Shown here piece by piece: positions 34,117-42,412 of a DNA stretch of 64,000 bases. The stretch lies in the NCBI GenBank assembly GCA_038230335.1, contig JBBRNL010000003.1, positions 248,001 through 312,000 on the forward strand, given 5' to 3'. The notes beneath the pieces are model-generated. The model had not been told where the DNA came from, made no database searches, and was given only the letters and a program-made list of their open reading frames with translations. The stretch is from JBBRDU01 sp038230335 (GTDB lineage: Bacteria > Verrucomicrobiota > Verrucomicrobiia > Chthoniobacterales > UBA10450). Position numbers and translations under genes: made by a program. Each line of letters opens with the position of its first letter. Position 1 is the first letter of the stretch.

Positions 34117-34965
34117 ATGCAACAAGTCACGGTTCGGGTCCCGGCCAGCACTTCCAATCTGGGCCCGGGATTCGATTGTCTCGGCGTCGCACTTCGTCTG
34201 TATAATGACGTGACCGTGGTCCGTGGGCGGGAAAGTTCGGGTTTCTCCCTGGCCGGGTCGGCGGCCAAGCTTTTCTGGAAGCGCGCGAGAGTCAGACCTT
34301 TCGCTTTCGCTAGCACCATGACCGATCGCGTCCCGCGTGCGCGCGGTTTGGGCAGCAGCGCGACGGTACGAGCCGGGCTCCTTCTGGCCCTGAACGAATT
34401 GGCCGGAAAACCACTGGAGCGGGTCGCCCTCTTTGAATTGTGTGCCGAACTCGAGGGGCATCCGGACAACGCCGCGCCCGCCCTGTTTGGAGGGTTTACG
34501 GTTGTGCGGCAGCGGCAGGTGCAGCGTTTCAATGTTTCATCCGGCTTGCGCTTCGTGTTGTTCATCCCGGAAATCGAGATAGAGACACCGGCGGCGCGGA
34601 AGATCTTGCCCGCCAGAATTAAATACGCGGATGCGGTTGAAAATTGTGCCAACGCTTGTGCGGTCACAGCGGCTTTCGCCTCCGGGAAGTATGGGGCGCT
34701 GCGGGGCGCTTTCGCCGATAAATTCCACCAGCCGTTTCGACAGAAGTTAATGCCATTCCTGCCCGAGGTGATTGCCGCCGCAGAAAAAGCCGGAGCACTG
34801 GGCGCCTTTCTGAGTGGTAGCGGATCGACCGTCGCGGCGGCGACGCTTCGTTCGCATCGAAAAGTGGTTGAGGCGATGCTCCGATCGACCAGCACGGCTG
34901 CTCGCATAATCATTACGAGTGCCGACAATGTCGGCGCCCGGATCGTGAAAGCGAGGCGTCGCTGA
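34117..34965 (+). CDS. thrB: Homoserine kinase
   Basis: GHMP kinase that phosphorylates homoserine on the way to threonine. 282 residues from ATG 34117 (MQQVTVRVPASTSNLGPGFDCLG, a near-perfect family N-terminus). The ATP loop PRARGLGSSATVRAGLLLA and EGHPDNAAPALFGGF are present, and the third motif AFLSGSGSTVAA closes the set. Its stop TGA overlaps the lpxK ATG by one base, an unusual pairing of amino-acid and lipid A genes. Confidence 0.94.
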   Translation: MQQVTVRVPASTSNLGPGFDCLGVALRLYNDVTVVRGRESSGFSLAGSAAKLFWKRARVRPFAFASTMTDRVPRARGLGSSATVRAGLLLALNELAGKPLERVALFELCAELEGHPDNAAPALFGGFTVVRQRQVQRFNVSSGLRFVLFIPEIEIETPAARKILPARIKYADAVENCANACAVTAAFASGKYGALRGAFADKFHQPFRQKLMPFLPEVIAAAEKAGALGAFLSGSGSTVAAATLRSHRKVVEAMLRSTSTAARIIITSADNVGARIVKARRR

Positions 34966-36155
34966 TGGGCCGGACCGCTGAAAATCTCGAGCAATTCGCG
35001 ATCGACGTGATTTTGGAGCGCCGGCACGGATTTCGCGCCGGTCTGCTCCGCGGCATTCTCTACGGCCTCTCATTTATTTACGAAAGCATCGTGCAGTTGC
35101 GCCTTTATCTTTATCGCAAGCGAATCCTGCGCGAGCGAACTCTCGGCTGTCTCGTTATCAGTATTGGCAACCTGACGGTCGGCGGAACGGGCAAAACGCC
35201 GATCGTGGAAAAATTCGCCCGTGCTTTGCAAGCGGGCGGCCGGCGGGTGGCCATCCTGAGTCGTGGGTACAAGAGCGTTCCACGTCCGAGCAAGCACGGC
35301 TGGTGGGATCGCCTGCGTCACGGGACGCAGGATCCGCCGCGGGTTGTGTCGGACGGACAATCATTGCTGCTCGATTCTCTGACGGCGGGGGACGAGCCTT
35401 ACATGCTGGCGAACAATTTGAAAGACGTCATCGTGCTGGTCGATAAGGACCGCGTTAAAAGCGGGCTGATGGCGATCGATAAATGGAAGGTTGATACGCT
35501 CCTGCTCGACGACGGACTGCAATACCTTCATCTCAAGCATCGCCTAGATATCGTGCTGGTGGATCGGCAGGCCCCGTTTGGAAATGAATTTCTTTTGCCC
35601 CGCGGGACCTTGCGCGAGCCTCCGCGGAATTTGCGGCGCGCCAGTTATATTTTCATTACGAAGAGCACGGGCGAATCGAATGAAGCTCTGGTGGAAAGAA
35701 TCCGGCGTTACAATCGCACCGCCGAAATCATCGAGTGTGCGCACAAGCCGCTCTATTTGGAAAACGTCATCACGGGCGAAATACTTCCATTGGAGCGCTT
35801 GCGCGGTACGTTCATCGGATCGATCTGCGGAATCGCTGTGCCGGAAAGTTTCGAAGGCGGTTTGCGCGCCCTGGGCGCGCGCGTCGACCTGGCGACACAC
35901 TACATCGATCACCACCGCTACACGGAGGCGGAGCTTCAGCGCTTTATTAACCGGTGTTTGCGCCGCGACCTGGAGATGATTGTGACGACAGAAAAAGACG
36001 CTGTGCGAATGCCGCGAATGACGGAAACGCCGGTGCCGATTTACTTTCTACGGGTGGAGATAGAGATCCTGAGCGGGCAGGAGAGTTGGGAACATTGCGT
36101 GGGGCGAATCTGTCAGCCGCAGCCCATGCTTACGCCCGAGCGTTTTTTTGCGTGA
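34965..36155 (+). CDS. lpxK: Tetraacyldisaccharide 4'-kinase
   Basis: Phosphorylates the lipid A precursor at the 4' position on the inner membrane. 396 residues. An N-terminal membrane-associated helix (GLLRGILYGLSFIYESIVQLRLYLY) is followed by the P-loop ISIGNLTVGGTGKTPIVEKF. AILSRGYKS, DDGLQYLHLKHRLDIVLVD and ATHYIDHHRYTEAEL are also conserved. There is an insertion after the RGYK motif (residues 105-130, VPRPSKHGWWDRL region). Together with lpxA this confirms lipid A production. Confidence 0.96.
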   Translation: MGRTAENLEQFAIDVILERRHGFRAGLLRGILYGLSFIYESIVQLRLYLYRKRILRERTLGCLVISIGNLTVGGTGKTPIVEKFARALQAGGRRVAILSRGYKSVPRPSKHGWWDRLRHGTQDPPRVVSDGQSLLLDSLTAGDEPYMLANNLKDVIVLVDKDRVKSGLMAIDKWKVDTLLLDDGLQYLHLKHRLDIVLVDRQAPFGNEFLLPRGTLREPPRNLRRASYIFITKSTGESNEALVERIRRYNRTAEIIECAHKPLYLENVITGEILPLERLRGTFIGSICGIAVPESFEGGLRALGARVDLATHYIDHHRYTEAELQRFINRCLRRDLEMIVTTEKDAVRMPRMTETPVPIYFLRVEIEILSGQESWEHCVGRICQPQPMLTPERFFA

Positions 36156-36202
36156 GTGGGGCGGGAGACAATTACGAGCATGAGCATGAGGAGGGAGTGG
36201 GA

Positions 36203-37120
36203 ATGAGCGAGAAGGCTGAGCTAAACGTGGAAGGAAAGAGGATTCCGGTTTCGAATCTGAATAAGATTCTTTATCCGAAGGCGGCGTTTACGAAGGGACA
36301 GGTGATCGACTATTACATCCGGATTTCGCCGGTTCTTCTTCCGCACCTGCGCGATCGGCCGCTGACCATGAAGCGTTATCCCAATGGGGTGGAGGCGCCG
36401 TTCTTCTATGAAAAGAATTGCCCGTCGCATCGCCCGAAATGGGTGAAGACGGCAAAGGTTTGGAGCGAGGGCAACAATCGGGATATGGATTATTGCCTGG
36501 CCCAGGATCTGCCGACGCTGGTGTGGGCGGCCAACCTGGCCGATCTCGAATTGCATACGGCGCTGACGCGAAAGAAGGACGTGGCGCGTCCCACCATGAT
36601 GGTGTTCGATCTCGATCCGGGCGCACCGGCGGATATTGTGCAGTGCTGCCATGTAGGACTGTGGCTGCGGGAATTGCTCACAGCCATGAAGCTGAAAAGC
36701 TTTGCCAAGACGAGCGGCTCGAAAGGCCTGCAGATTTATGTGCCGCTCAACACGGCAGTGACATTCGATCAGACCAAAAACATTTCGCGCGCTCTTGCTC
36801 AGTATTTGGAGCATGAGCATCCGGCTCTGGTGACCTCGAATATGTCGAAGGCTCTCCGCAAAGAAAAAGTTTTCGTCGACTGGAGCCAAAACGACCAGCA
36901 TAAGACGACCATCTGCGTGTATTCGCTCCGCGCCAAAGAGGAGCCCACCGTTTCAACTCCGGTGACTTGGGAGGAAGTGCAGAACTGTCTGAAAAGGAAA
37001 AAGGCCGAGCTCTTGAGATTTCGTTGCGAAAAGACCCTGGCGCGGGTGGAAAAGTTCGGAGACCTTTTTGCCCCGGTCGAAAAGCTGAAGCAAAAACTGC
37101 CCAGGAAATGGCAGGCATAA
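36203..37120 (+). CDS. LigD-type DNA polymerase/primase domain protein, stand-alone
   Basis: Archaeo-eukaryotic primase (AEP) superfamily protein like the polymerase domain of bacterial NHEJ ligase D. 305 residues from ATG 36203, preceded by GAGGAGGGAG. The catalytic acidic pair Asp136/Asp138 is in MVFDLDPG. The block after it reads TSGSKGLQIYVPL: the His of the SGxxGxH motif in Pseudomonas LigD is Gln here. KVFVDWSQNDQHKTT is conserved. No ligase or nuclease domain and no ku gene lie nearby, so it may act in gap filling or NHEJ with partners encoded elsewhere. Same strand as lpxK, 47 bases on. Confidence 0.88.
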   Translation: MSEKAELNVEGKRIPVSNLNKILYPKAAFTKGQVIDYYIRISPVLLPHLRDRPLTMKRYPNGVEAPFFYEKNCPSHRPKWVKTAKVWSEGNNRDMDYCLAQDLPTLVWAANLADLELHTALTRKKDVARPTMMVFDLDPGAPADIVQCCHVGLWLRELLTAMKLKSFAKTSGSKGLQIYVPLNTAVTFDQTKNISRALAQYLEHEHPALVTSNMSKALRKEKVFVDWSQNDQHKTTICVYSLRAKEEPTVSTPVTWEEVQNCLKRKKAELLRFRCEKTLARVEKFGDLFAPVEKLKQKLPRKWQA

Positions 37121-37173
37121 CTTCCTGATCGCAGCTGGCCTGCTCCAGGCGGATCGGGCAGAACTCGTCTTGT

Positions 37174-37653
37174 ATGTTTACCCGAAGAGCCGTCGTTGCC
37201 GTTCTCGTTGTCTTAGGACAACTGCATGCTGCGTATGGCCTCTCGGAAGAGGAAATGGCCAGGCAATCGGTGGAAAGTTTCTACAAGGCCTATATCGCCG
37301 AAGTAAAAGCATTCACCGATGGGTCGCGGGAGTCCGCGCGAAAGGACCTAAAAATGCCGGCTGACAAATGGGACGGACATTTCACGAAGGCATTTCGCAA
37401 GGTCTACAGGAAAATGTCGGCGGACCCGGACCTTGACTACGATCTGCTCCTGCAATCGAACAACGTTCCGGACGAGCTGAAATCCAGACGCATCCGAACG
37501 GAGGGCGCCTTCGCCTATATTTCTCTCGAGTATGTCGGTTATATCCCGGAGACGCCATTGCTCGAAGTGCGATTGAAAAAAGAGCACGACGTCTGGCTAA
37601 TCGACGCGGTGGGTAATGTGAACAAGACAACCGGAGGTGGACGTCGTCGCTGA
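37174..37653 (+). CDS. Secreted protein, DUF3828-like
   Basis: 159 residues with signal peptide AVVAVLVVLGQLHAAYG. The mature part (EEEMARQSVESFYKAYIAEVKAF, then VRLKKEHDVWLIDAVGNV) follows the pattern of small NTF2-like secreted domains such as DUF3828, with a helix at the start and a closing beta strand WLIDAV. No catalytic residues can be assigned and the function is unknown. It sits alone between the polymerase and cupin genes. Confidence 0.65.
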   Translation: MFTRRAVVAVLVVLGQLHAAYGLSEEEMARQSVESFYKAYIAEVKAFTDGSRESARKDLKMPADKWDGHFTKAFRKVYRKMSADPDLDYDLLLQSNNVPDELKSRRIRTEGAFAYISLEYVGYIPETPLLEVRLKKEHDVWLIDAVGNVNKTTGGGRRR

Positions 37654-37707
37654 GCCGCGTTCGTTTTTGCTCGTCCCGCGGCATACGGTTGATTATTCCT
37701 GAAGGGC

Positions 37708-38193
37708 ATGCGGAAAGTAAACCTACAGGATATTGCTGAGCAGGAACGCCGGTCGCCTAACGGCAAGTTTCAAAAATTCGTCAAAGACATCTCGGTGGCT
37801 CTGGGCCGTGAACCAGATTCCCTGGACCTGCTCAAACGGCATCCGTTCGACCTCGCGTTAGTCCGAATTCCAAAAGGGAAATCGTATTGCCCTTATCATT
37901 CGCACTCGGCCGAGTCGGAATTTTATGTGGTGGTGGCCGGACGGGGAAGTATTCGAGATAAGAATGGAACGGTTGAAGTTCAGGCCGGGGATGCATTCTT
38001 CTTTCCACCCGGGGAGGCTCATCAGCTGAGCAACGCGGGCGAGCAGGATTTCGTTTACTACGTGGTGGCGGACAATCCGCGCGGGGATGGCTGCTTTTAC
38101 CCCGACAGCGGTAAATGGGCGGTCACGGTGGAAGATGGCGCGGAGATCATCGTCAAAGGCGGAGAAGCGGATTATTACGACGGGGAAGAGTAA
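37708..38193 (+). CDS. Cupin-domain protein
   Basis: 161 residues. Central beta-barrel with metal-type motif PYHSHSAESEFYVVVAGRGSIRD and AGDAFFFPPGEAHQLSNAG, giving the usual two-His, Glu, His ligand set. The N-terminal 50 residues are a variable helix region (QEERRSPNGKFQKFVKDISVALG-like). The residues suit a metal-binding cupin (for example an isomerase or dioxygenase), but the substrate is not deducible. 24 bases before the queuosine-precursor transporter, likely on the same transcript. Confidence 0.85.
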   Translation: MRKVNLQDIAEQERRSPNGKFQKFVKDISVALGREPDSLDLLKRHPFDLALVRIPKGKSYCPYHSHSAESEFYVVVAGRGSIRDKNGTVEVQAGDAFFFPPGEAHQLSNAGEQDFVYYVVADNPRGDGCFYPDSGKWAVTVEDGAEIIVKGGEADYYDGEE

Positions 38194-38217
38194 GCCGTAA
38201 GCCAGCTTAAGGAGGCC

Positions 38218-38976
38218 ATGCAGTCCAACATTCTTCGCCGACTGACTGCGCGAGATGCGCGCCTGGACGGCTTTCGTTTCTACAACCTGCTTGTTTACAT
38301 TTTTGTCGTTATCCTGCTGGTCTCGAATCTGGTGGGACAAAAGATCTGCCTCATTCCGTTTATCCCGGAGGCGCGGGTGAGTGGCGCGCAATTACTTTTC
38401 CCGCTGACGTACATTTTTGGGGACATCTTTACGGAAGTGTATGGCTACGGGGCGTCGCGTCGGGCTATTTGGGTCGCTCTGTTCGCGAATATCCTGATGA
38501 CGGCTGTTGGTGTCTTCGTGACTTGGGTTCCTGCGGCGCCGGAGTTCACGAATCAATCCGCCTTCGAAGCGATTTTTTATGTCGTGCCGAGATTCGTGCT
38601 GGCCAGCCTGGTCGCTTTCTGGCTCGGCGAATTTACCAATTCCTACACGCTCGCCCGAATGAAACTCTGGACCGATGGTAAATGGCTTTGGACCCGCACA
38701 GTGGGGTCGACCGTGACCGGCCAATTTGTCGATACGACAACGGTGATCCTGATTGCTTTCGTTGGATGGAAGCCGTGGGGCGTCATCCTCAAACTGATGA
38801 TCTCAGGTTATGTGGCGAAGGTTCTATACGAAATCGCGCTTACGCCCGTAACGTATTGGGTGGTGAACAGCCTGAAGCGAGCCGAAGGCATCGATGTTTT
38901 TGATCGCGGGACGAACTTTAATCCGTTTGCACGAAATCGTGGAAGCCAGATTTTGCCCCAGATGAACACGGATTGA
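38218..38976 (+). CDS. Queuosine precursor transporter (YhhQ/VUT family)
   Basis: Inner-membrane importer of 7-cyano- or 7-aminomethyl-7-deazaguanine. 252 residues with about six transmembrane helices. Family blocks are FYNLLVYIFVVILLVSNLVGQKI, LLFPLTYIFGDIFTEVYGYGASRRAIW and VGSTVTGQFVDTTTVILIAFVGW. AGGAGG lies six bases upstream of ATG 38218 (TTAAGGAGGCCATG), an unusually strong ribosome site for this window. The C-terminal residues QILPQMNTD are encoded by a CACAGAT-type repeat sequence. Confidence 0.93.
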   Translation: MQSNILRRLTARDARLDGFRFYNLLVYIFVVILLVSNLVGQKICLIPFIPEARVSGAQLLFPLTYIFGDIFTEVYGYGASRRAIWVALFANILMTAVGVFVTWVPAAPEFTNQSAFEAIFYVVPRFVLASLVAFWLGEFTNSYTLARMKLWTDGKWLWTRTVGSTVTGQFVDTTTVILIAFVGWKPWGVILKLMISGYVAKVLYEIALTPVTYWVVNSLKRAEGIDVFDRGTNFNPFARNRGSQILPQMNTD

Positions 38977-38989
38977 TACCGATCAAGAA

Positions 38990-39010
38990 ACAGATGAGCG
39001 CCTCATCTGT
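38990..39010 (+). terminator. Hairpin after the queuosine-transporter gene
   Basis: Perfect 9-bp stem ACAGATGAG / CTCATCTGT with loop CGC, 14 bases after the transporter stop codon. No T-run follows (GGCGGAGTC), so it is a terminator candidate or part of the CACAGAT repeat rather than a standard intrinsic terminator. Confidence 0.4.
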
Positions 39011-39082
39011 GGCGGAGTCTTCTCTCTAATTCGCAGCGCGAAGTAGTTCATGCCGTTCGGTTTCGTGTGACTTGGTGGGAGT

Positions 39083-39124
39083 GGGTGGGACCCCTCGGCG
39101 CGCTTTCGCCGGCCTCGGGATGAC
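39083..39124 (+). repeat. Dispersed repeat ACCCCTCGGC..CTCGGGATGAC, copy B
   Basis: Second copy of the unit at 16587-16626, with a middle of GCGCTTTCGCCGGC. It lies between the converging transporter and LolC/E genes. The 231-base gap (38977-39207) otherwise holds the hairpin at 38990 and no gene. Confidence 0.6.
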
Positions 39125-39207
39125 AAGCTTAGGGACGACACAAGGCTCAGGCAGAGTCAGCGGTGCAGCTGCGGCGCGCTTCTCAGGGAGAAGCGGTTAC
39201 AAGGATG

Positions 39208-40500
39208 CTACTCGTAACGCAGCGCTTTGACGGGGTCGAGCCGCGCGGCGAAGTAGGCGGGAATGAGCGCGGCCAGGGAGCAGATGAGAAAGGCGCTGAT
39301 GCAGATGATCCAGACATCCAGCGGAACCACCTGAGCGGGGATATCAGAAAATGTGTAAACCTCCTTCGGGAAAATCTCGATATTGAGCGTCGAAGAGAGC
39401 CAGTGCGCGACGCCGTTGCGATAACGGATGAGCGTCATACCCAAACCGAGGCCGCTGAGGGTTCCAAAAAGGCCGGTGATAGTGCCCTGCCCGAGAAAAA
39501 TCCAGACGATCTGCGAAATATTTGCGCCGAGCGCCTTGAGAATTCCTATCTCTCGCCGTTTTTGCACAGTCACCGTGATGAGTGTGCTCATAATCCCGAA
39601 GGCCGCGACTACTACGATAAAGAAGAGCAGGAAGAACATGACGGTACGTTCGAGGCGAACCGCTTCAAAGAATTGGTGGTTCATGTCGATCCAGGTTTCG
39701 GCGAATTGCGGCGGCTCGAGAAACCCTTCGATTTGCTTTTTCACTCGCTCGGCCCCGTAAGGATTATCGGTTTTAACCGTGATGCCATGCAAAGCGTCCT
39801 CTAGCCCGTACAGTTCCTGCCCGATGTAGAGCGGTACGAGCAGGAAGTCCGAATCGTGGGCATAATGCCCAGTCTTAAAAATTCCAGTGACGGTGAGTTC
39901 CTTCGGGAGGACGACCTCGCGTAATTGATCCACCGTTTTCTTCTCTTCGTCGCCTTTCGCGCTCTCGAGTTTTTTGATGCCGTCGAGAATTTGTCCAAGA
40001 TTCCCGGGCGAATAGACGGTCAGTTTATCGCCAACCCGGATGCGTAACTTGTGGGCCAGCTCGATTCCCAGGACGGCTGATTCCCCCTCAAGATCAAGCT
40101 TTCCCTCTTTGATAAATTCTTGCAGGGAAACGACCTTTTCTTCGGCCACTGGATCAATGCCACGAATCATGGGGGCGAGGCGGCGGTTCTGGAATTCCAC
40201 GATGACCGGGCCCTGCACGTAGGGCGCGGTCGCGACGACACCCGGGGTTTTCTGGATTTTCACGCTGAGATCGCGCCAGTCGCGCAAGATGTCATCCGTC
40301 GTAACCAGGATGTGCGCGTCAAAGTCCAAGACCTTCTGACGCAGTTCACGGTCGAAGCCGGTCATTACGGAGATGACCAGGATAAGGACAGTGACCCCGA
40401 GCATGACCCCCATGACCGAAATGAGGGTAATGATGGAAAGAAAGGTGCGCTTCGGTTTGAGGTAACGGAGCGCCAGGAAAAGGCTAAACGGCAATTTCAA
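39208..40500 (-). CDS. LolC/E-type lipoprotein-releasing ABC transporter permease
   Basis: Membrane subunit of the system that extracts lipoproteins from the inner membrane. 430 residues: the N-terminal helix (FLSIITLISVMGVMLGVTVLILVISVMTGFDRELR) is followed by a large periplasmic MacB-like domain and three C-terminal helices with the FtsX fold (VTVQKRREIGILKALGA). The start MKLPFSLFLALRYLKPKR is the family N-terminus. The LolD ATPase gene is not adjacent. Convergent with the queuosine-transporter gene. Confidence 0.92.
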   Translation of the reverse strand: MKLPFSLFLALRYLKPKRTFLSIITLISVMGVMLGVTVLILVISVMTGFDRELRQKVLDFDAHILVTTDDILRDWRDLSVKIQKTPGVVATAPYVQGPVIVEFQNRRLAPMIRGIDPVAEEKVVSLQEFIKEGKLDLEGESAVLGIELAHKLRIRVGDKLTVYSPGNLGQILDGIKKLESAKGDEEKKTVDQLREVVLPKELTVTGIFKTGHYAHDSDFLLVPLYIGQELYGLEDALHGITVKTDNPYGAERVKKQIEGFLEPPQFAETWIDMNHQFFEAVRLERTVMFFLLFFIVVVAAFGIMSTLITVTVQKRREIGILKALGANISQIVWIFLGQGTITGLFGTLSGLGLGMTLIRYRNGVAHWLSSTLNIEIFPKEVYTFSDIPAQVVPLDVWIICISAFLICSLAALIPAYFAARLDPVKALRYE

Positions 40501-40575
40501 ATCGCCGATACCGTGGATGGGAACCGATCAGGTTTCCAGAACGATTCGCCGCAGGTTGAAAGGAACTGCCCGGCC

Positions 40576-41307
40576 CTACATCCCGATCGGATGGCGGGCC
40601 TCAAATCCACCGGTGTCGCGACCGTCATTATGCCAGCGAGGTCCGACATCGCCGCCGTAGCGAAAGTCGGTCGTGTCGAGACGCAGACCCGCGATCATGG
40701 CGAAGGTGTGTCCGCGGCGGGAATAAACCGTGATCCAACGACCGCGGCCGCGTTCGCCGAAGCGAAGGAGATCACTGGAGGGCAAGGGCGCGCTCAGAAC
40801 TCCCGCGTTATGAAGCGCGAAGGAAACAGTGCCCGAGCAATCGTAACCGGAGTCGCTAAACGAACCGTGGCCACCGCCCCAGTGATACGGTTTGGTGCGG
40901 ATCGTATTGACCGCCCAGATCGCTGATTTAACGCTGTTCGGCGCGTTTGATGGAGCGTATGCCACACCGTTGCGGAGCACGGCGCGATTGCCGGAGACCG
41001 TAGGCTTTGAGCCGCGCGACGCGATCTCAGGCATCGCAGACGCTTCGTCATCTTCCTCAGCTTGTGAGGGGCGAATAATGGCGTGCGGAGCGTAGTAGGC
41101 GACGTTTACAGCGCGAGGCCGGGGGTAACGCGGCTCCAACTCAAATGGCTGGAGCGTAACATTACCAGCGCGCAAGTAATGGACGGTGCGGCCGCGATAA
41201 ATCCGACGGCGCGTGTGCGTGTCCGCAGTGGCCTGGGGAATGGCGAGGGCAAAGGCCGAGGTCAAGACGAGGAGCGTCAACGTTTTGTAAAGGAATCGGC
41301 GCGCCAT
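40576..41307 (-). CDS. Secreted NlpC/P60-like cysteine hydrolase
   Basis: 243 residues from ATG 41307 (MARRFLYKTLTLLVLTSAFALAIPQATA, signal peptide). The C-terminal half has the NlpC/P60 features: PYHWGGGHGSFSDSGYDCSGTVSFALHNAG (catalytic Cys in DCSG) and RRGHTFAMIAGLRLDT (catalytic His). The linker of residues 30-115 is Arg- and Pro-rich. Such enzymes cut peptidoglycan peptides. A longer frame starts upstream, but the signal peptide begins at 41307. 75 bases upstream of the LolC/E gene on the same strand. Confidence 0.85.
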   Translation of the reverse strand: MARRFLYKTLTLLVLTSAFALAIPQATADTHTRRRIYRGRTVHYLRAGNVTLQPFELEPRYPRPRAVNVAYYAPHAIIRPSQAEEDDEASAMPEIASRGSKPTVSGNRAVLRNGVAYAPSNAPNSVKSAIWAVNTIRTKPYHWGGGHGSFSDSGYDCSGTVSFALHNAGVLSAPLPSSDLLRFGERGRGRWITVYSRRGHTFAMIAGLRLDTTDFRYGGDVGPRWHNDGRDTGGFEARHPIGM

Positions 41308-41394
41308 GCATGGGAAATAAGCTGTTTCCGCGCCACTCCCCTTCGGCGCTTGGCGGAGGGACGGGCGTAGCCCCAAGAGTGGAGTGTTTCCCGA

Positions 41395-41757
41395 TTACGA
41401 TTTTAGGGCGTGGGCCTGCAAATCTTCCAACGCGACGAATTCCAACGCGGACGAATGGGTTGCTTCCAAGTCAACGGGGGGCGCGACTCCGCGACGCAAG
41501 GCATCACTCCACCGCGTGACGCAAAGGCACCACCGATTTCCCGGTTCGAGCCCGGGGAAGCCCCATTCGGGATGTGGAGTGACCAGGTCATTGCCATCGA
41601 GCACGGAGAAATCGAGAAAATCCCGCGTAACCAAAACGCACACGGTATGCAAACCCACGTCCTCGGGACCGGTGCGGCAGAACCCGTCCCGGTAAAACCC
41701 AGTCAAGGGATCGCGGCAACAGGATTGGAGTTCAGACCCGAGAACGTTGGTCGGCAT
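41395..41757 (-). CDS. DUF2237 family protein
   Basis: 120 residues, full length. The conserved cysteines and blocks of DUF2237 are present: NVLGSELQSCCRDPLTGFYRDG, CRTGPEDVGLHTVC, GNDLVTPHPEWGFPGL, GNRWCLCVTRW and LEATHSSALE. The family is widespread in bacteria and some eukaryotes, and its function is unknown. Six cysteines suggest metal or cluster binding, or redox use, but this is not shown. Divergent from the 2H phosphodiesterase remnant. Confidence 0.92.
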   Translation of the reverse strand: MPTNVLGSELQSCCRDPLTGFYRDGFCRTGPEDVGLHTVCVLVTRDFLDFSVLDGNDLVTPHPEWGFPGLEPGNRWCLCVTRWSDALRRGVAPPVDLEATHSSALEFVALEDLQAHALKS

Positions 41758-41839
41758 CGCTCAAACTAACACATGCAGTGTTGTTACGAAAAGAGATGGG
41801 GACTTTCGCAACCAAAGTTCGTTATAAAGAGAGTGAATC

Positions 41840-42390
41840 ATGAAACGTCAGCTCACCGCTTTTTGGTTGATCCCGGCCAAACCGAGCGCGAATTGTTTAG
41901 TCAGATTATTCGGATTCTGGCAAAGCAGTTGGGAGCGCCGATTTTCGAGCCGCATCTCACGCTCTGCGCGACGGGGGTCGATTCGCGCCGGGCCACGAGG
42001 ATCCTAAAAAAGATCAACGCCGTAGCGCTGCGACTGTCAATCCGCGATGTGCAATGCTCCGCGGAATTTACCAAGACCCTGTTTGTTCGGTTCCGTTCGA
42101 ATGCGGGGCTGCGTCAACTGATTGGTGAAATGCAAGGGAGAGCGGGCGGGCGACCTTCGAAGATAGACGAGCCGCACATAAGCCTTTGTTATAAGGCATT
42201 GCCGGCGGGTGTCAGGAAGGATCTTGTCGCGATGATCCAACTGCCGTCGCGTCCGATTCTGTTCGACTCAATGAAGGCGGTTCGTTGTTCTTCGCCTACG
42301 CGAACCTCGGCGGATGTGAAGGCCTGGCGGTCGATTGCACGGAAGAAGCTTATGGGATCGGCCCCGGAGCGAAACCGAGTGCGACAATAA
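41840..42390 (+). pseudogene. 2H-family (2'-5' RNA ligase/LigT-like) phosphodiesterase with a frameshift
   Basis: The 2H fold with two HxT/S motifs is visible: EPHLTLCA and EPHISLCYKAL. The natural start, ATG 41840 after AAAGAGAGTGAATC, reads MKRQLTAFWLIPAK, which fits the family. That frame then leaves the coding frame at the A-run 41879-41881; the continuation TERELFSQIIRILAKQLGAPIFEPHLTL lies in the other frame. One extra A would join them (A-K-T-E-R-E). The gene is therefore either broken or carries a one-base sequencing error. Intact, it would be about 183 residues. Confidence 0.75.
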
Positions 42391-42412
42391 CGCACTGCAG
42401 CTACATTTTAGC

